Assembly: GCF_016920785.2 (NCBI RefSeq)
Contig: NW_024609835.1
Location: forward strand, 80,900,795-80,964,794
Direction: 5' to 3'
DNA length: 64,000 bases
DNA from: Ixodes scapularis
Lineage: Eukaryota > Arthropoda > Arachnida > Ixodida > Ixodidae
Shown here in pieces: positions 10,741 through 20,428 of the stretch. The position numbers and the translations under genes are program-made. Each line of letters opens with the position of its first letter. The first letter of the stretch is position 1. The notes under the pieces are model-generated. The model searched no databases, was not told where the DNA came from, and saw nothing but the letters and a program-made list of their open reading frames with translations.

Positions 10741-11009
10741 AAAGGAATGAGTTGACGCAGACCAATCTCTCTGACAAGTGTACCTAGTAAGCCGATGAAG
10801 CATGTAATTTTCTCAAATGTTATGGATCATTTGTCGGTCCAACAACTTGCTCTTTATAAACCAGCATGGTTTCCGGCGGTAATATTGCGAAACCCAGCTT
10901 TTTGAATTTGTCACAGACCTCTATCAGAACCTTCACTCTGAAACAGAAACCCATTCAGTTTTTATCGACTTTCAGGAAGCAATTGACAAGGTACCATATC
11001 AACGGCTTC
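10741..11009 (+). pseudogene. LINE RT fragment (blocks 2-4)
   Basis: This is the continuation of the LINE RT after the TTAA dimer. It reads, with frameshifts, the block with NYRPISLTS-like residues, then SNVMDHL, and ends with FIDFQEAIDKVPYQRLLK, which corresponds to the FxDFxKAFDxVPHxxLL block holding the first catalytic aspartate. The aspartate (FIDF) is kept. The frame stops at the TTAA of the next MITE at 11010. Confidence 0.75.
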
Positions 11010-11013
11010 TTAA

Positions 11014-11530
11014 AGGGGCGGTGCAACAATTTTTGGACTTCGGTCAAAGATTTCTGGAAGTTGCCCCCTGACACTTTTGAAGTAAAGAACAGAAAACCGA
11101 TTTCGCCTGCGTGTCCTAGTTGTTGCGTAAAAAAAAGATAAAGATTGGCATTTCGGGCACCCCTCAACTCACTCCCAGCCTTCAGGGTCACACCTGGTCG
11201 CACTCCCAGTGACGTCATTCGGAGTGCCGTGTAGCTTCCCGTGTGCTATCTCGGAGGACGCTTCTCCTCCCTCTCTCTGCGTACATTAGCGGGCGCTATG
11301 CTGCAGCTTAGAGCCGAGCGAGGTCACGTAATCTTTCCGCCGTGGTTCCTTCGCCTGCCACTTGGGGCTGCAGGTGGGGGAAAAAACTCGACTTTTGCTT
11401 TGCGATTATGCAGCGGAATCGCGACATTTTTAATAAAGAAAGTGTTTTCTCTATTCTCTGGGATACGATAAACAACGTAAAAATGACGAGATGCAAATTG
11501 TTTTAATCCTAAAATCGTTGCACCGCCCCT
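11014..11530 (+). mobile_element. TTAA MITE, copy 2, 517 bp
   Basis: Inverted ends AGGGGCGGTGCAACAATTTT and AAAATCGTTGCACCGCCCCT are flanked by TTAA at 11010-11013 and 11531-11534. Removal gives continuous LINE RT codons (QRLLKLRAFQIKT). No coding capacity. The copy at 5149-5790 is in the opposite orientation within the same LINE. Confidence 0.85.
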
Positions 11531-11549
11531 TTAAATTACGCGCTTTCCA

Positions 11550-11957
11550 AATAAAAACATCTGTCATACAGTGGACATCGTACTTCCTCGTCGACCGCTC
11601 GCAAAGTGTCTGCTATGAACGTGAATCCCCATGTCATCGGAAAGTAAAATCAGGAGTACCACAGGGAACCGTGCGGGGCCCACTACTTTTCCTTTTGTAC
11701 GTAAAAGACTTGCCCGCTACTATCCAGTCCACCATCCGTTTGTATGCCAATGATTGTGTGATGTATAGAAACATATCTAGCCTTCTTAATTGTATTGCAC
11801 TTCAGAACGACTTAATTACAATTGAAACATGGTGTCTAAAGTTGCATATGAAGATAAATATTTCAAAAACAAAATTTCTAAATTTTAGTACTAAGCGAAG
11901 TCCAGCAGATTTTACCTACACTCTCTTTGATGGGGTTCTTGAACATGTGCATACATA
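11550..11957 (+). pseudogene. LINE RT catalytic region (palm), degenerate YAND
   Basis: This is the longest surviving frame of the first LINE. It carries SGVPQGTVRGPLLFLLYVKD, then IRLYANDCVMY, then the segment that normally follows the YADD motif (DLITIETWCLKLHMKINISK, RT block 7 and thumb). The second catalytic aspartate of FADD/YADD is Asn here, which should abolish polymerisation. The preceding frame is interrupted at 11010 by a TTAA MITE and the following one at 12041 by a G/C-rich MITE. The family is CR1/L2 by motif style; the exact clade cannot be fixed by eye. Confidence 0.8.
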
Positions 11958-12040
11958 AAAATTTCTTGCGGCTCATCTCACAGGAAACATCTCCTGGGAA
12001 GCCCACATCAATCAATCACATAAGGGCAAAAGCGAATCAG

Positions 12041-12152
12041 CCCAGGCACGTAGCCAGGGGGGGGGGGGGGGGGGGGGGGGGGGGAGGGCGCAATGGGGCC
12101 CGCCCCCCCCCCCCCCCCCCCCCCCCGAAACAAAATCCTGGCTACGTGCCTG
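12041..12152. mobile_element. Short MITE with CAGGCACGTAGCCAGG ends and poly-G/poly-C core
   Basis: Inverted ends CAGGCACGTAGCCAGG and CCTGGCTACGTGCCTG surround a run of about two dozen G, GAGGGCGCAATGGGGCCCG, and a run of more than two dozen C. TCAG flanks both sides (12037-12040 and 12153-12156), and removal restores the LINE frame (KANQ-ILTF). The homopolymer lengths are likely to be unreliable in the assembly. Confidence 0.7.
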
Positions 12153-12824
12153 TCAGATCCTCACTTTTCTAAGACAAAATCTTCACATGGCCAACTGGGA
12201 AACAAAGCTTGTAGCATATACCACCCTTATTCGATCTCAACTCAAACACACTTCTATAATATAGAATCCATATAAGTTTTATTTGACACAAAAACTAGAA
12301 TCAGTGCAAAACAGCCACACGCGCACAAGCATCATCAATCACTAAAGGAAAAACTTGGACCACCACCTCTTGCAGACCGGAGGAAAATCTCAAGACTTGC
12401 ATCATTATATACTTTGTATTACCGCTGCCCATGCCCATCGAAGAGAGAACTGTATTTCCGGGCTGCATCACATATTTCCGCTCGTACTGACAATTTGCAA
12501 AAACTTCATTTGGTCACCCCACGAACAAACTTTTTAAATTCTCACCATTATAGTTAGCTACATATGAATGAAACTCCATGATAATATTGTAGTCATCCAA
12601 GAATCCTCTGGTTTCAGAGCTTCACTTACCACTTAAACGCCTAGCAACCGTAACACCTGTTTTCTTGTTTTATTTCTTATATGTTTGTTTTGAATTGAAC
12701 ATATTGTACTTGCCCCCACCCCTTATGTAAAGCCCTATGGGCGCTTTAAGGGTATAATGAATGAAATGAAATGAGTCTTAAAACATTTGACATTTTGTCC
12801 TTCCCTGTCTCTCTGCTGATAGGC

Positions 12825-13373
12825 TTATGTGTCAATGGGAGTGTTCTTTTTTAGGTGGAGACGTTTAATTTCGTCCATTCTTGTAGTTTCTGATTCTGTA
12901 TCGCCCTTGACAGTCAGTGGGAGCCTTGACAGCATCTCTGCGACTACGTTCTTATTGGTCGACACATACTTTATGTCTGTAATGACCCTGACAAGATAAT
13001 TGCCCAACGCTGCATTCTTGCTGCAACCGTGCCTGTAATATGTTCCCTTACTGGGATTGAAGATCGATACCAAGGGTTTCTAGTCTGTCCACAGCGTGAA
13101 GTGGTGTCCAAACAAACACCGGTGAAATTTCTTTACGCCTTCAACTAGGCTCAGCGCTTCTTTGTCGATCTGAGAGTAGTTTGGCTCACTTTTGTAGACT
13201 TTCTTGACATGAAGGCGATTGGTCAGTACGTGTTGAAGTTCTGCACCAATACCATGGCTCGACGCGTCACAGTGCAGTTCCAAAGCAAGCTCGGGGTCAT
13301 AGTGCACAAGCAGATTCTTCTTAGTGAGTTTGTCCATAGCATAAAGGACAAGCGTATATCGGGGCTCTTGTCG
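12825..13373 (-). pseudogene. Gypsy RNase H and pol tail (minus strand)
   Basis: The reverse-strand frame reads MDKLTKKNLLVHYDPE, then LELHCDASSHGIGAEL (RNase H block with the first catalytic Asp), NYSQIDKEALSLV (second acidic residue), and FHRCLFGHHFTLWTD, where a stop replaces the usual His-Lys-Pro. It continues as VSTNKNVVAEMLSRLP, the tail after RNase H. This is the downstream end of the same degraded Ty3/Gypsy element whose protease and gag lie at 14790-17771. No integrase follows within the readable sequence. Confidence 0.8.
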
Positions 13374-13379
13374 GGATAA

Positions 13380-14530
13380 ATGTGATCAAAATTGTCCGCT
13401 ATGTTAATGATTTTTGGTTACCTTGTGGGAATGTACAGTCAATAGTATGGAGCATGCTGTGGCAGAAATTGTGTTATCTGTTTAGATCACTGTCAGGCGG
13501 ACTGAACTTTACTTGGGAATTGCCTAATGATGGCAGTGTTCAGTTTCTAGACTTGCAGCTCATTTTTACTAAGGGTCATTTGTGCTGGAGCTATAATCCA
13601 CGATCTAAGGAAGGCCTCCTTTCTTTGAGTAGTGGCCACTCGAAGCTTGTAAAACGAAGGATTGCATCCACCTGCCTTCAAGCAGCCATTGCAAAAAGCT
13701 GCCAGCATAGAATGCCGATCAGCTTTGATCATCAGGTTGCACGCTTGAAGAGTGCCGGTTACCCGAAGTGCTTAGTGTGAAGTGCGTGTGAAAGGCTTCT
13801 GCCAAAAATCGAACGAGGGCGGCGACAAATGTCTTGAAAAGACAGACGAGATGCCAGTGCAGGTAGTTCCATATTTGAACCCAATTGTCTCACAATTTAA
13901 AAAAAGAAAGAAAAAAAAAAAGATGGTTGCTAGACACAGGGTTAATGTCGTGTGCTCAGCCCCGCGCAAACTTTCAAAGATATGCTCCGTGATTCAAAAC
14001 AAAAGTTTGTTTCTTGTTAAAAAAAAAACATGTAAGAAGATAGACCGAATGCGTGACAAAGGTGGTATATGAGATTGCTTTCAGTTGCGGAAAAGTTTAC
14101 ATCGGTCAGACCGGCCGATGTTTTAATGAAAGAACGCGGGAAACACAAGCTTGCCGTACACAATAATTCGAGTGAGCATCTTGCGCAGCACCACAAACGA
14201 TGTGCGTGTGAACCAATGTTAGAGTGGGAATTAATCGAAGCTTTCTGCATAAAAAAAGAATTATAAATACGTATAAGCATGCCATCCCTTTATCTGCTGA
14301 ACAAAGATGTTGTGTTTCTTGATGGCTGTTTGTGATGCGTGATAGGAACCTTTATCTTGTTTGCTTGGGGGTGTCTATACACCTTCCACAAAACTGCAGC
14401 TATCTTGAATGCCGTCACTTCTGGTATGCGGTAAAACATCGTTTTGATCTTTCCACGCCGCTGGAAGCTGTTCACGAAAAATGCGTGATTGTCATATATT
14501 CTTGTTTTGCCTCACCCATATTTCCTCGTA
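13380..14530 (+). mobile_element. Penelope-like element, 3' part (RT thumb plus GIY-YIG endonuclease)
   Basis: The plus-strand frame at 13382-13780 begins RYVNDFW, a degenerate RT active site (usually YVDD). It continues through FLDLQL, CWSYNPRSKEGLLSL and GHSKLVKRRIA, the conserved region after the Penelope palm. After 13790 the linker reads VVPYLNPIVSQ and SAPRKLSKICSVI. At 14045-14245 VVYEIAFSCGKVYIGQTGRC and FNERTREHK form a GIY-YIG nuclease domain with its catalytic Arg and a downstream Glu. Frameshifts and the Asp to Asn change show it is inactive. It sits exactly where the RT of the opposing Gypsy element should be. Confidence 0.85.
14045..14266 (+). pseudogene. GIY-YIG endonuclease domain of the Penelope-like element
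   Basis: The frame VYEIAFSCGKVYIGQTGRC matches the GIY-YIG core (here VYE...YIG), followed by FNERTREHKLAV with the Arg of the second motif, a conserved His, and NSSEHLAQHHKRCAC. This nuclease makes the nick that primes integration in Penelope-like elements. The frame ends after LEWELIEAFCIKKEL. Upstream frames are shifted, so no complete protein is encoded. Confidence 0.75.
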
Positions 14531-14789
14531 TATTCTAGGTTGAAATGTTTTATTATTTTTTCGTCCCGCATACCAGATACAGAACCCACGTGAATGAGAA
14601 CGACAAGAAGCAGAAAACGGCTATAGGGTATGGTGATCGACAGTTTGACGATGTTTTGTGTTACATCAAATCAGTTGGAAGTTGGGGCTTGTCCGTGTCG
14701 TACGTGTGTCTTTTTCGTCCGGTTTCAGTTCGTGCCTTTTAACATTTTAATCGATGTGTACCAACTAGCCGCAACCAAACTTTTATTGT

Positions 14790-15331
14790 AGTTCTTCAGT
14801 TCTCCCGGACCATCAAAGATGGAATCGTGATTCTGTAGCACACTTGCGAGAGTTGAGGTTTACTGACGCATGGTTGTGTGCTTCCTTCCAGTTCACTTGA
14901 AAGTCCCGAAGCCATGCTCTTCCCAGTATGGGAGGTCCCCCAATCTTCTCCATTTGGATTTAATGATGCTTGACTCGCCCTTTTTACCGCATCTCCACTT
15001 GAACCTTTCCCTCTGGAACGATGGGCTTGCCGGTGTACGGCTTCAGCGTTATTCCCGAAGGTTTTAACTGTATGTCTGGAATAATTTTTTGAAACGTCCC
15101 CAGGTTGATCACGGTCACGGGTGAGCCTGTGTCGATCTTCATCTGAACAGGTATCTTGCAAATCTCCACAGTTACTGTGATGTGTGTCGGGTAACTTGAA
15201 CCGATGAAAGAAAAATCATGAGCCATGCATTTTACTTTGTGAAGGTGGATGACCAGGGAAAGGGTTTGGCACATGACCACGGTGGAAGAAACATTCAGGT
15301 GATGACTCTCTGTCCGACGCGGCGACCACAT
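14790..15331 (-). pseudogene. Gypsy aspartic protease region (minus strand)
   Basis: The reverse-strand frame (15331 to 14984) reads HITVTVEICKIPVQMKIDTG, then SPVTVINLGTFQ: a retropepsin active site DTGS in the usual context. After a frameshift the sequence continues as GPPILGRAWLRDFQVNWKE, the conserved LGRxWL segment after the protease flap in Gypsy pol. It then approaches the spacer before RT, but RT is missing and the Penelope-like fragment begins instead. Confidence 0.8.
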
Positions 15332-16034
15332 TATGTACGGCGTACCGAGAGCGCTTCACTCGCACGGAAATAGATGGCGCCCAAGTATCGGGTGCCTTAG
15401 AGTTCCTGTATATGCTACCTACGGTAGCAGAGTTGCGCATTCAGCCTCGGCGCGTGGCCGTAGCGCCGGCTTTCCCGCACGAGGTGGATGCTTTGCTCCT
15501 CATGTGACTAAATTTGGCGAATAGCGGCGCCGCGAGCGCCGCCGCGCATGGAAAACAGGAGAGGAGGAAAAGGAGGCGGAAAGCAGGGAAACATACGCCG
15601 GGGCAAGAGAAACGTCGGCGGAGCGACCGTAAAGGTGGCTTTCTTGCACGCCAACGGATGCTTTGCTCCTCACGTGATGGATCTCGGCGAATAGCGGCGT
15701 GGCGGCGCGGGGAAAACAAATGCGCAACTCTGGCTCCCGTAGGGAGCCTATACAGGAACTCTAGGGTGCCTCCCAAACCGTTCGGTTGTTGCTCTCAGTG
15801 GTGGTCCCGCGTTCCCTCGTTCACCGCTTCTTGCTGTACCCACGTTGGAAGAAACACATTTAGGTGATGACTCTCTGTCCGACGCGGCGGCAACATTCTG
15901 CTCGGAGCTCCAAGCGCGCTTCACTCGCACGGGGATAGATGGCGCCCAAGTATGGAATCCCTTGTAAACCGACCGCTCAGGTTGTTGCTCTCAGCGGTAG
16001 TCCCGCATTCTCTCGCTCACCGCTTCTTGTTGTA
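15284..16034 (+). repeat. Tandem duplication (about 190-bp unit), first copy split by a MITE
   Basis: Unit 1 runs 15284-15397 and 15772-15841; unit 2 runs 15842-16034. Shared words include GGTGATGACTCTCTGTCCGA, GCGCTTCACTCGCACGG, ATAGATGGCGCCCAAGTAT and GGTTGTTGCTCTCAG. A partial inverted copy of the first 30 bases lies at about 16375-16420 (AGTCATCACCTAAATGTATT). The block lies between the gag and protease remnants of the Gypsy element and is foreign to both. Origin unknown, possibly LTR or satellite sequence. Confidence 0.65.
15398..15763. mobile_element. hAT-like MITE with 8-bp duplication GGGTGCCT
   Basis: Inverted ends TAGAGTTCCTGTATA and TATACAGGAACTCTA, with inverted similarity continuing for about 50 bp (GCAGAGTTGCGCATT on one side, AATGCGCAACTCTGG on the other). 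Direct repeat GGGTGCCT at 15390-15397 and 15764-15771. The second tandem unit at 15954 is the uninterrupted version. The interior is GC-rich with two CTTTGCTCCTCA(T/C)GTGA words and no protein. Confidence 0.75.
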
Positions 16035-16039
16035 CCTCA

Positions 16040-16850
16040 CCGCCGCCACCAAGTCACCAGGGTCAGTAAAACTGTGTTCTCTTCCTGCTTCTTCTTCGGG
16101 TTAAGACTCACCTTCGTGCACGATGGTGGCACCTGTGATCGACACAGCACCAAAGCAAAACAGGAGGCCAGCCACTGGCCACACACCACCACCACACCGC
16201 GAAAACGACGAGCACGCTACGCCGCCGACACCGTGGGCGCCAAGGAGGGACCTCATACCCACGGCCCACGATGCTCATACCTCAGCGCCCTCCCCTTCGG
16301 CTCGGAACTCACTACTCCTGGTTCGAGGCTAGCTCTGAACACAATCTGGTCGCTCGCTCCCCGCGGGAAAAGCGGCCAGAGTCATCACCTAAATGTATTT
16401 CTTCTACAGTGCACATGACACAGACCCGCCCCGAGGAACCGGCGGAGAGTAGACACGCCCGACGGGACCGCCACCCTGGGAGAGCGGAAGGAAAGGAAAA
16501 TAGGCACGCAAGCAGCTTGGAACGATGACAAAAAAAGGGCGGTGAGAGCGTAGACATGGCCGACGCTGGTCGCACAGCGGCAAATCTGTGAGAAACCGTT
16601 ATTATCTACCCGAGAGTCTACTGATCTTGAAATGCTGTTTATTGATAACTAATCTACTGAATAGACCTATTGCTAAATTACCCAAGCATCAAAGAGAATG
16701 CAGGGAATGGTGTTCCACGCGCCGCACGTGTCGGCGTCTGCAGCAGTAACTGTTCTAAAGCAAAAGCCTGAAACAAATGGCATCTTGCACGCGCGTTCGT
16801 CAACGCTTTATTTTGGTTATTTACTTCGAATTTTTTTTACGGGGAAGGTG
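16040..16850. other. Stretch with no recognisable gene
   Basis: GC-rich until about 16575, then AT-richer. Overlapping open frames on both strands (15939-16418, 16271-16528, 16312-16575) are proline-, arginine- or serine-rich and match nothing known to me. It interrupts the Gypsy element between gag (above 16850) and protease (below 15331). Confidence 0.45.
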
Positions 16851-16859
16851 TGCGCGTGC

Positions 16860-17771
16860 GGCGGTGCGAGCGTAGTGTTTAGTCACTGCACACGAAAAAT
16901 CCACAGAGCCCTAGCCATAAACAGCTTCGCTGTAATGAAACGGAGTATCGTCTCCCAAGTTCTGTGTGGTGAGATGGTTGGTGAAGTTTTGTTTGTCCTT
17001 TCCTTTTGAGTCGTGTTGATCTCTTTTCCTCACACGGCAAACCGTTTTGACGTGTCCTATTCTTCCGTACATTTTGAAAGTCTTTTTCCCTGTAAAGCAA
17101 TTTTCAGGGTCGTGAATGTTTTTGCCGCAACGGTGGTCCTGTTTGTGCGAGATTTCCCTTTTTCCTCGCTTGCCTTTTTCGAAAGTGACGTCTTGTATAT
17201 TTCCGCCCTTGCGCCAAGCGATTTATATCTTGTTGGATCTCGGTCTCGCTCCTTATTTCCTTCACACCCTTCATGGCTACCTCCATCGAAATGGCAAGAT
17301 CTACCGCTGCCTTCAGTGTCAGCATCGGTTAAGTCAGCAGCTTATCGAAAATGTATTCGTCCTTAATGCCGTCAATTAGCTTGTCTCGAAGTCGGTCGTT
17401 AAGAGAAACACCGAAGTTGCATTGCAGTGAAAGCTGTTTGAGCGCAGCTATACGTAGTCTGCGATGATTTAGGATTCCGGCTGCTTCCGGCGATGGAATT
17501 TGTAACGTTCCAACGTTTGATTGGGCGTCGGTTCGATGTGGTTCTGCACTAGTTGAACGATCTGTACGTACGTCTTGGTGCTTGGTTTGGCGGGTGCCGC
17601 CAAGTTCCGTATAAGTCCGTACATTTCTCGTCCGACGATAGAGAGAAGAACATCGGCTTGCTTTGATTCCGAAATGTCGTTCGCAGTCAAGAACACTTCG
17701 ATCCTTTCGATGTACAAAGACCATGATTCCAATTTCTGATCAAACTCTTCAATTTTCCCAATGCGAGGCAT
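16860..17771 (-). pseudogene. Gypsy gag (capsid and zinc-knuckle remnant, minus strand)
   Basis: Starts with ATG at 17771: MPRIGKIEEFDQKLESWSLY, then a helical capsid segment (VFLTANDISESKQADVLLSI, YVQIVQLVQNHI, YKFHRRKQ). After a frameshift near 17470 it continues as ALKQLSLQCNFG, SLNDRLRDKLIDGIKDEYIF, then LKAAVDLAISMEVA. At about 17100-17150 HRCGKNIHDPENC followed by FKMYGRIGHVKTVC is a pair of degenerate CCHC knuckles. This is the N-terminal gag of the same minus-strand Gypsy element, of the lineage whose gag begins MPRIGKxEEFD (Mag-like by my recollection). Confidence 0.8.
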
Positions 17772-17823
17772 TATTTAGCTTTCAGATGGGGCGTCACTCA
17801 CGTTACCGCTGTCTCCGTTGTTC

Positions 17824-18340
17824 CGATGTCGCTCAGTTGTTTATTGCGTTGATCCCATTCTCGTCACCATTGTAATGAACCGGTTAATTTGGGATAACGC
17901 AAGGATATATTCATTTAACTGTTTAGGTTACAATCGGTTGGTGTTATGAGAAGCGTCTTTTCTAGTCTGCGACTGTGCCAGGTCTGTAGCTTCCAGGCGT
18001 TCCGTGCCTCTCCGTGGCTCGCAGCTCGGCTCTCCCCTCCCGGTGTCTCGGGTTGCATACGCCATTGTTTGGGTTCAATAGGTCGTATTCGCTATACACG
18101 GCGAACACGCACGTATTGTACGGCGACCACCTGTGCGAATACTTAAAAAGGATAAAACATCGAGGACGCGTGGACGGAAACAGGACTTATTTTATTGAGC
18201 AACAACATAGAATTACACAAAATGTAAAACCGCCCCCCCCCCCCCCCCCAAGTTTCAAAGTTCTTGAAGAAGGAAAGGAGAAAAGTGTTCAAAAAGGGAA
18301 AAGAAAATTTACTATAAATTTAAAAGTTTAAAAAACGCTG
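17824..18340 (-). promoter_or_regulatory. Candidate primer-binding site and LTR of the minus-strand Gypsy
   Basis: Immediately upstream of gag (minus strand) lies ATGGTGACGAGAATGGGATC, the TGGTGACGAG-type leader seen next to Gypsy LTRs. The preceding bases end TTACA, giving an LTR edge at 17871 if the LTR ends in CA. The outer LTR edge and a second LTR copy could not be found, so the extent to about 18340 is a guess. It contains a C-run at 18233-18249. Confidence 0.35.
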
Positions 18341-18440
18341 GCGCCACGACGAGGTATCAATAATCTAGTTATCTCTGGAGCTAAGAATCCACGCTGACAA
18401 TGAAGGCAGAGCTGAATCTTGCCATTTCGGTGGAGGTAGC

Positions 18441-18476
18441 TATCACTGACAATGACCTCTGTCATTGTCAGTGATA
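18441..18476. repeat. Perfect 16-bp stem hairpin
   Basis: TATCACTGACAATGAC, loop CTCT, then GTCATTGTCAGTGATA. No terminator role is expected in a nuclear genome. It lies in unannotated DNA just left of a hAT-like MITE. Confidence 0.8.
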
Positions 18477-18592
18477 ATGAAGGTGCAGAAATAGTGTTGT
18501 TGATAGTGCGATTTCTGTGCGCTTCCGCGACTACGTCACAAGATGCTTGATGAAGAATTCAAGGTTAAGGCGAAATATTTATTTGTAGTAAC

Positions 18593-19500
18593 CAGGGATG
18601 GGCAAAATACATGCAAATATGTATCGAAATACAAATACAAAATACTTCGTCAAAAATGTATTTAATTACAAATTTAATTACATTTCCAAAAAAGTATTTA
18701 AATACAAGATACAAATACAACCAAATGTATTTGGTCTCCTCCAAATACTTTTCCAAATACATTCCTCAAAATTTGCGTCAGCGACTTCAGGGCACCTGCA
18801 ACGGGTTTCTGGGTATCTCATTTTAATTTTGCATCGCACACTAGGGAGTTAGTATGCGAGGCTCTAGTAACGTGATAGAAATGTAATCACAAAAAAAAAA
18901 TGTAATCAGCTTGGACGTAATAGGTGAAAAAAGTACAGAACTTCAAGGAGCTTTTTTTTTTTTGTCGATTACATTTTGGTATAGACCAACAAAGAACCGA
19001 GACGACCAAGACGCGCAGCACTAGCTAGGGAATTTTTTATTGTTGCAACTCGCACCAGTTACGAAAATCTGGACGACCCGCGCATTTAGAATATTCCAGG
19101 CAAAAATGTGATGGGAATTCAGGCTGGAAAGCATCACAAGTTGTTACAGGCACTTATTTAGCCAGTCTGCCTGTGAACGTCGATTTCGTCACTATTCTTG
19201 CCCTGGACTAGCATCGTAATCACAAAGTCACTAAACGCTTGCGCTTGATTGAGAGACACTGCATTCGGCGCAGAACGTAGTTTTCTTCCTGCTCTGGACA
19301 GAGACAATAAATTTGAGGGATGTATTTTCGCCCACAAAAGTGTATTTAATTACAATTGTATTTGAAATACCCACGTTTTAGTATTTAAATACACACGTGA
19401 AATACATTACCCAATTTGTAATTAAATACAAATGCAAAATACACAAAGTATTTGAAATACGTATTTCAAATATTTGTATTTGAAATACTGCCCATCCCTG
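18593..19500. mobile_element. hAT-like MITE, ends CAGGGATGGGCA, 8-bp duplication GTAGTAAC
   Basis: The terminal inverted repeats CAGGGATGGGCA and TGCCCATCCCTG are exact. The 8-bp duplication GTAGTAAC is perfect at 18585-18592 and 19501-19508. Subterminal zones (18606-18765 and 19330-19495) consist of repeated AATACAAATAC/GTATTTGAAATAC. The tip and duplication length are those of hAT. The 0.5 kb centre has no transposase. Confidence 0.9.
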
Positions 19501-19808
19501 GTAGTAACTTTTTATTCGCTTTCTTAGTTGAACTATTTTTATTGTTCCCTTTTAAGTCATTCTTTTCTTTTTTTATACTTTCTATTTGTATTGAATTTCT
19601 CAAAATGGGAGGGAAAAAATGTTGTTTCCTCCATTCTTATATTTTCATATATTCGGATAACTTCGTCTTCTTCTGTATATGCCATGGTCCATTCCCTTAC
19701 TTCCTTATCATCATAATTTTTAATAGTCTCGTGAGAGCAGCGCAGGTGATCGGACGTTCCTTCCCGACACGCCGGGTCCACTGAGGACTTCACAGCTATG
19801 AGTATGTA

Positions 19809-19881
19809 ATGTTTGTCGACGTTTAGCGCACTCGAAAAACTGTCATTCAAGCATTCGAGTGCGCTAAACGTTGACAAACAT
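19809..19881. repeat. Hairpin with 28-bp arms
   Basis: Arms 19809-19836 and 19854-19881 (ATGTTTGTCGACGTTTAGCG... on the left) pair with one mismatch around a 17-base loop. Possibly the relic of a foldback MITE; no target duplication is visible. Confidence 0.75.
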
Positions 19882-20428
19882 GAACAACCAACTCGCCCAA
19901 TCTCAAGTTCTTACAGTATGTAATGTCTTCGAAACTTAAGACCCTGCTGAGAATCTGTTCTGAATAACGGCAGTCCTGTGTGTGCAATATGCATCCGAGC
20001 GCCTTTGAGTGCGCTTTTCACGAGGCACTGGTGCAAAGCGGAGAAGCGACATCCGCAGAGTACACATCGCGATTTTGAGGGCGCTGGGAGCAGCCGTCGT
20101 GGATGGCCACGGTGCGCTCCGTCTCCCTCCAGCCCTATCGCCCAAATTTTTCGGGCATCGATCTCTGAAAGTAATCGCAACTGATCCAGCAAGTGATCCG
20201 CAACCCGTGGATAGCTTATTTTCCCCGAGTGAGCCGATTTCTTGCCATTTTCGCCAATTTCTCGACTCGACCACGCCGAGGCTGAGCTTAGTCTAGTGAT
20301 CGCTGCCGAGTCCCCAGGGCGAGACCCCCGGCCGCCGACGCTGCCTCCATGAAATTCATCGTCGAAGTCACGGCTATCTCACCGGATAAACTCTAGCAAG
20401 CCGGCTGACGCACGCTACAGCACAGCAA

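Larger units (their letters stand above)
4994..12770 (+). mobile_element. CR1/L2-like LINE, 5'-truncated, split by at least four insertions
   Basis: Pieces of one RT protein lie in order on the plus strand: 4994-5144 (NSAPGPDGI, RT block 1), 5795-5899 (AEVTPIFK), 10733-11009 (NYRP-like block, then FIDFQEAIDKVPYQRLLK), 11535-12040 (SGVPQGTVRGPLLFLLYVKD and YANDC) and 12157-12540 (the C-terminal tail after the RT). Removing the TTAA elements with one TTAA copy restores the frame across each junction, which shows these are insertions in one LINE copy. The active-site YADD reads YAND and several stops are present, so the copy is dead. The 3' end near 12700-12770 has CCTTATGTAAAGCCCTATGG and an ATGAA-rich tail typical of CR1/L2 3' ends. 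Confidence 0.85.
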
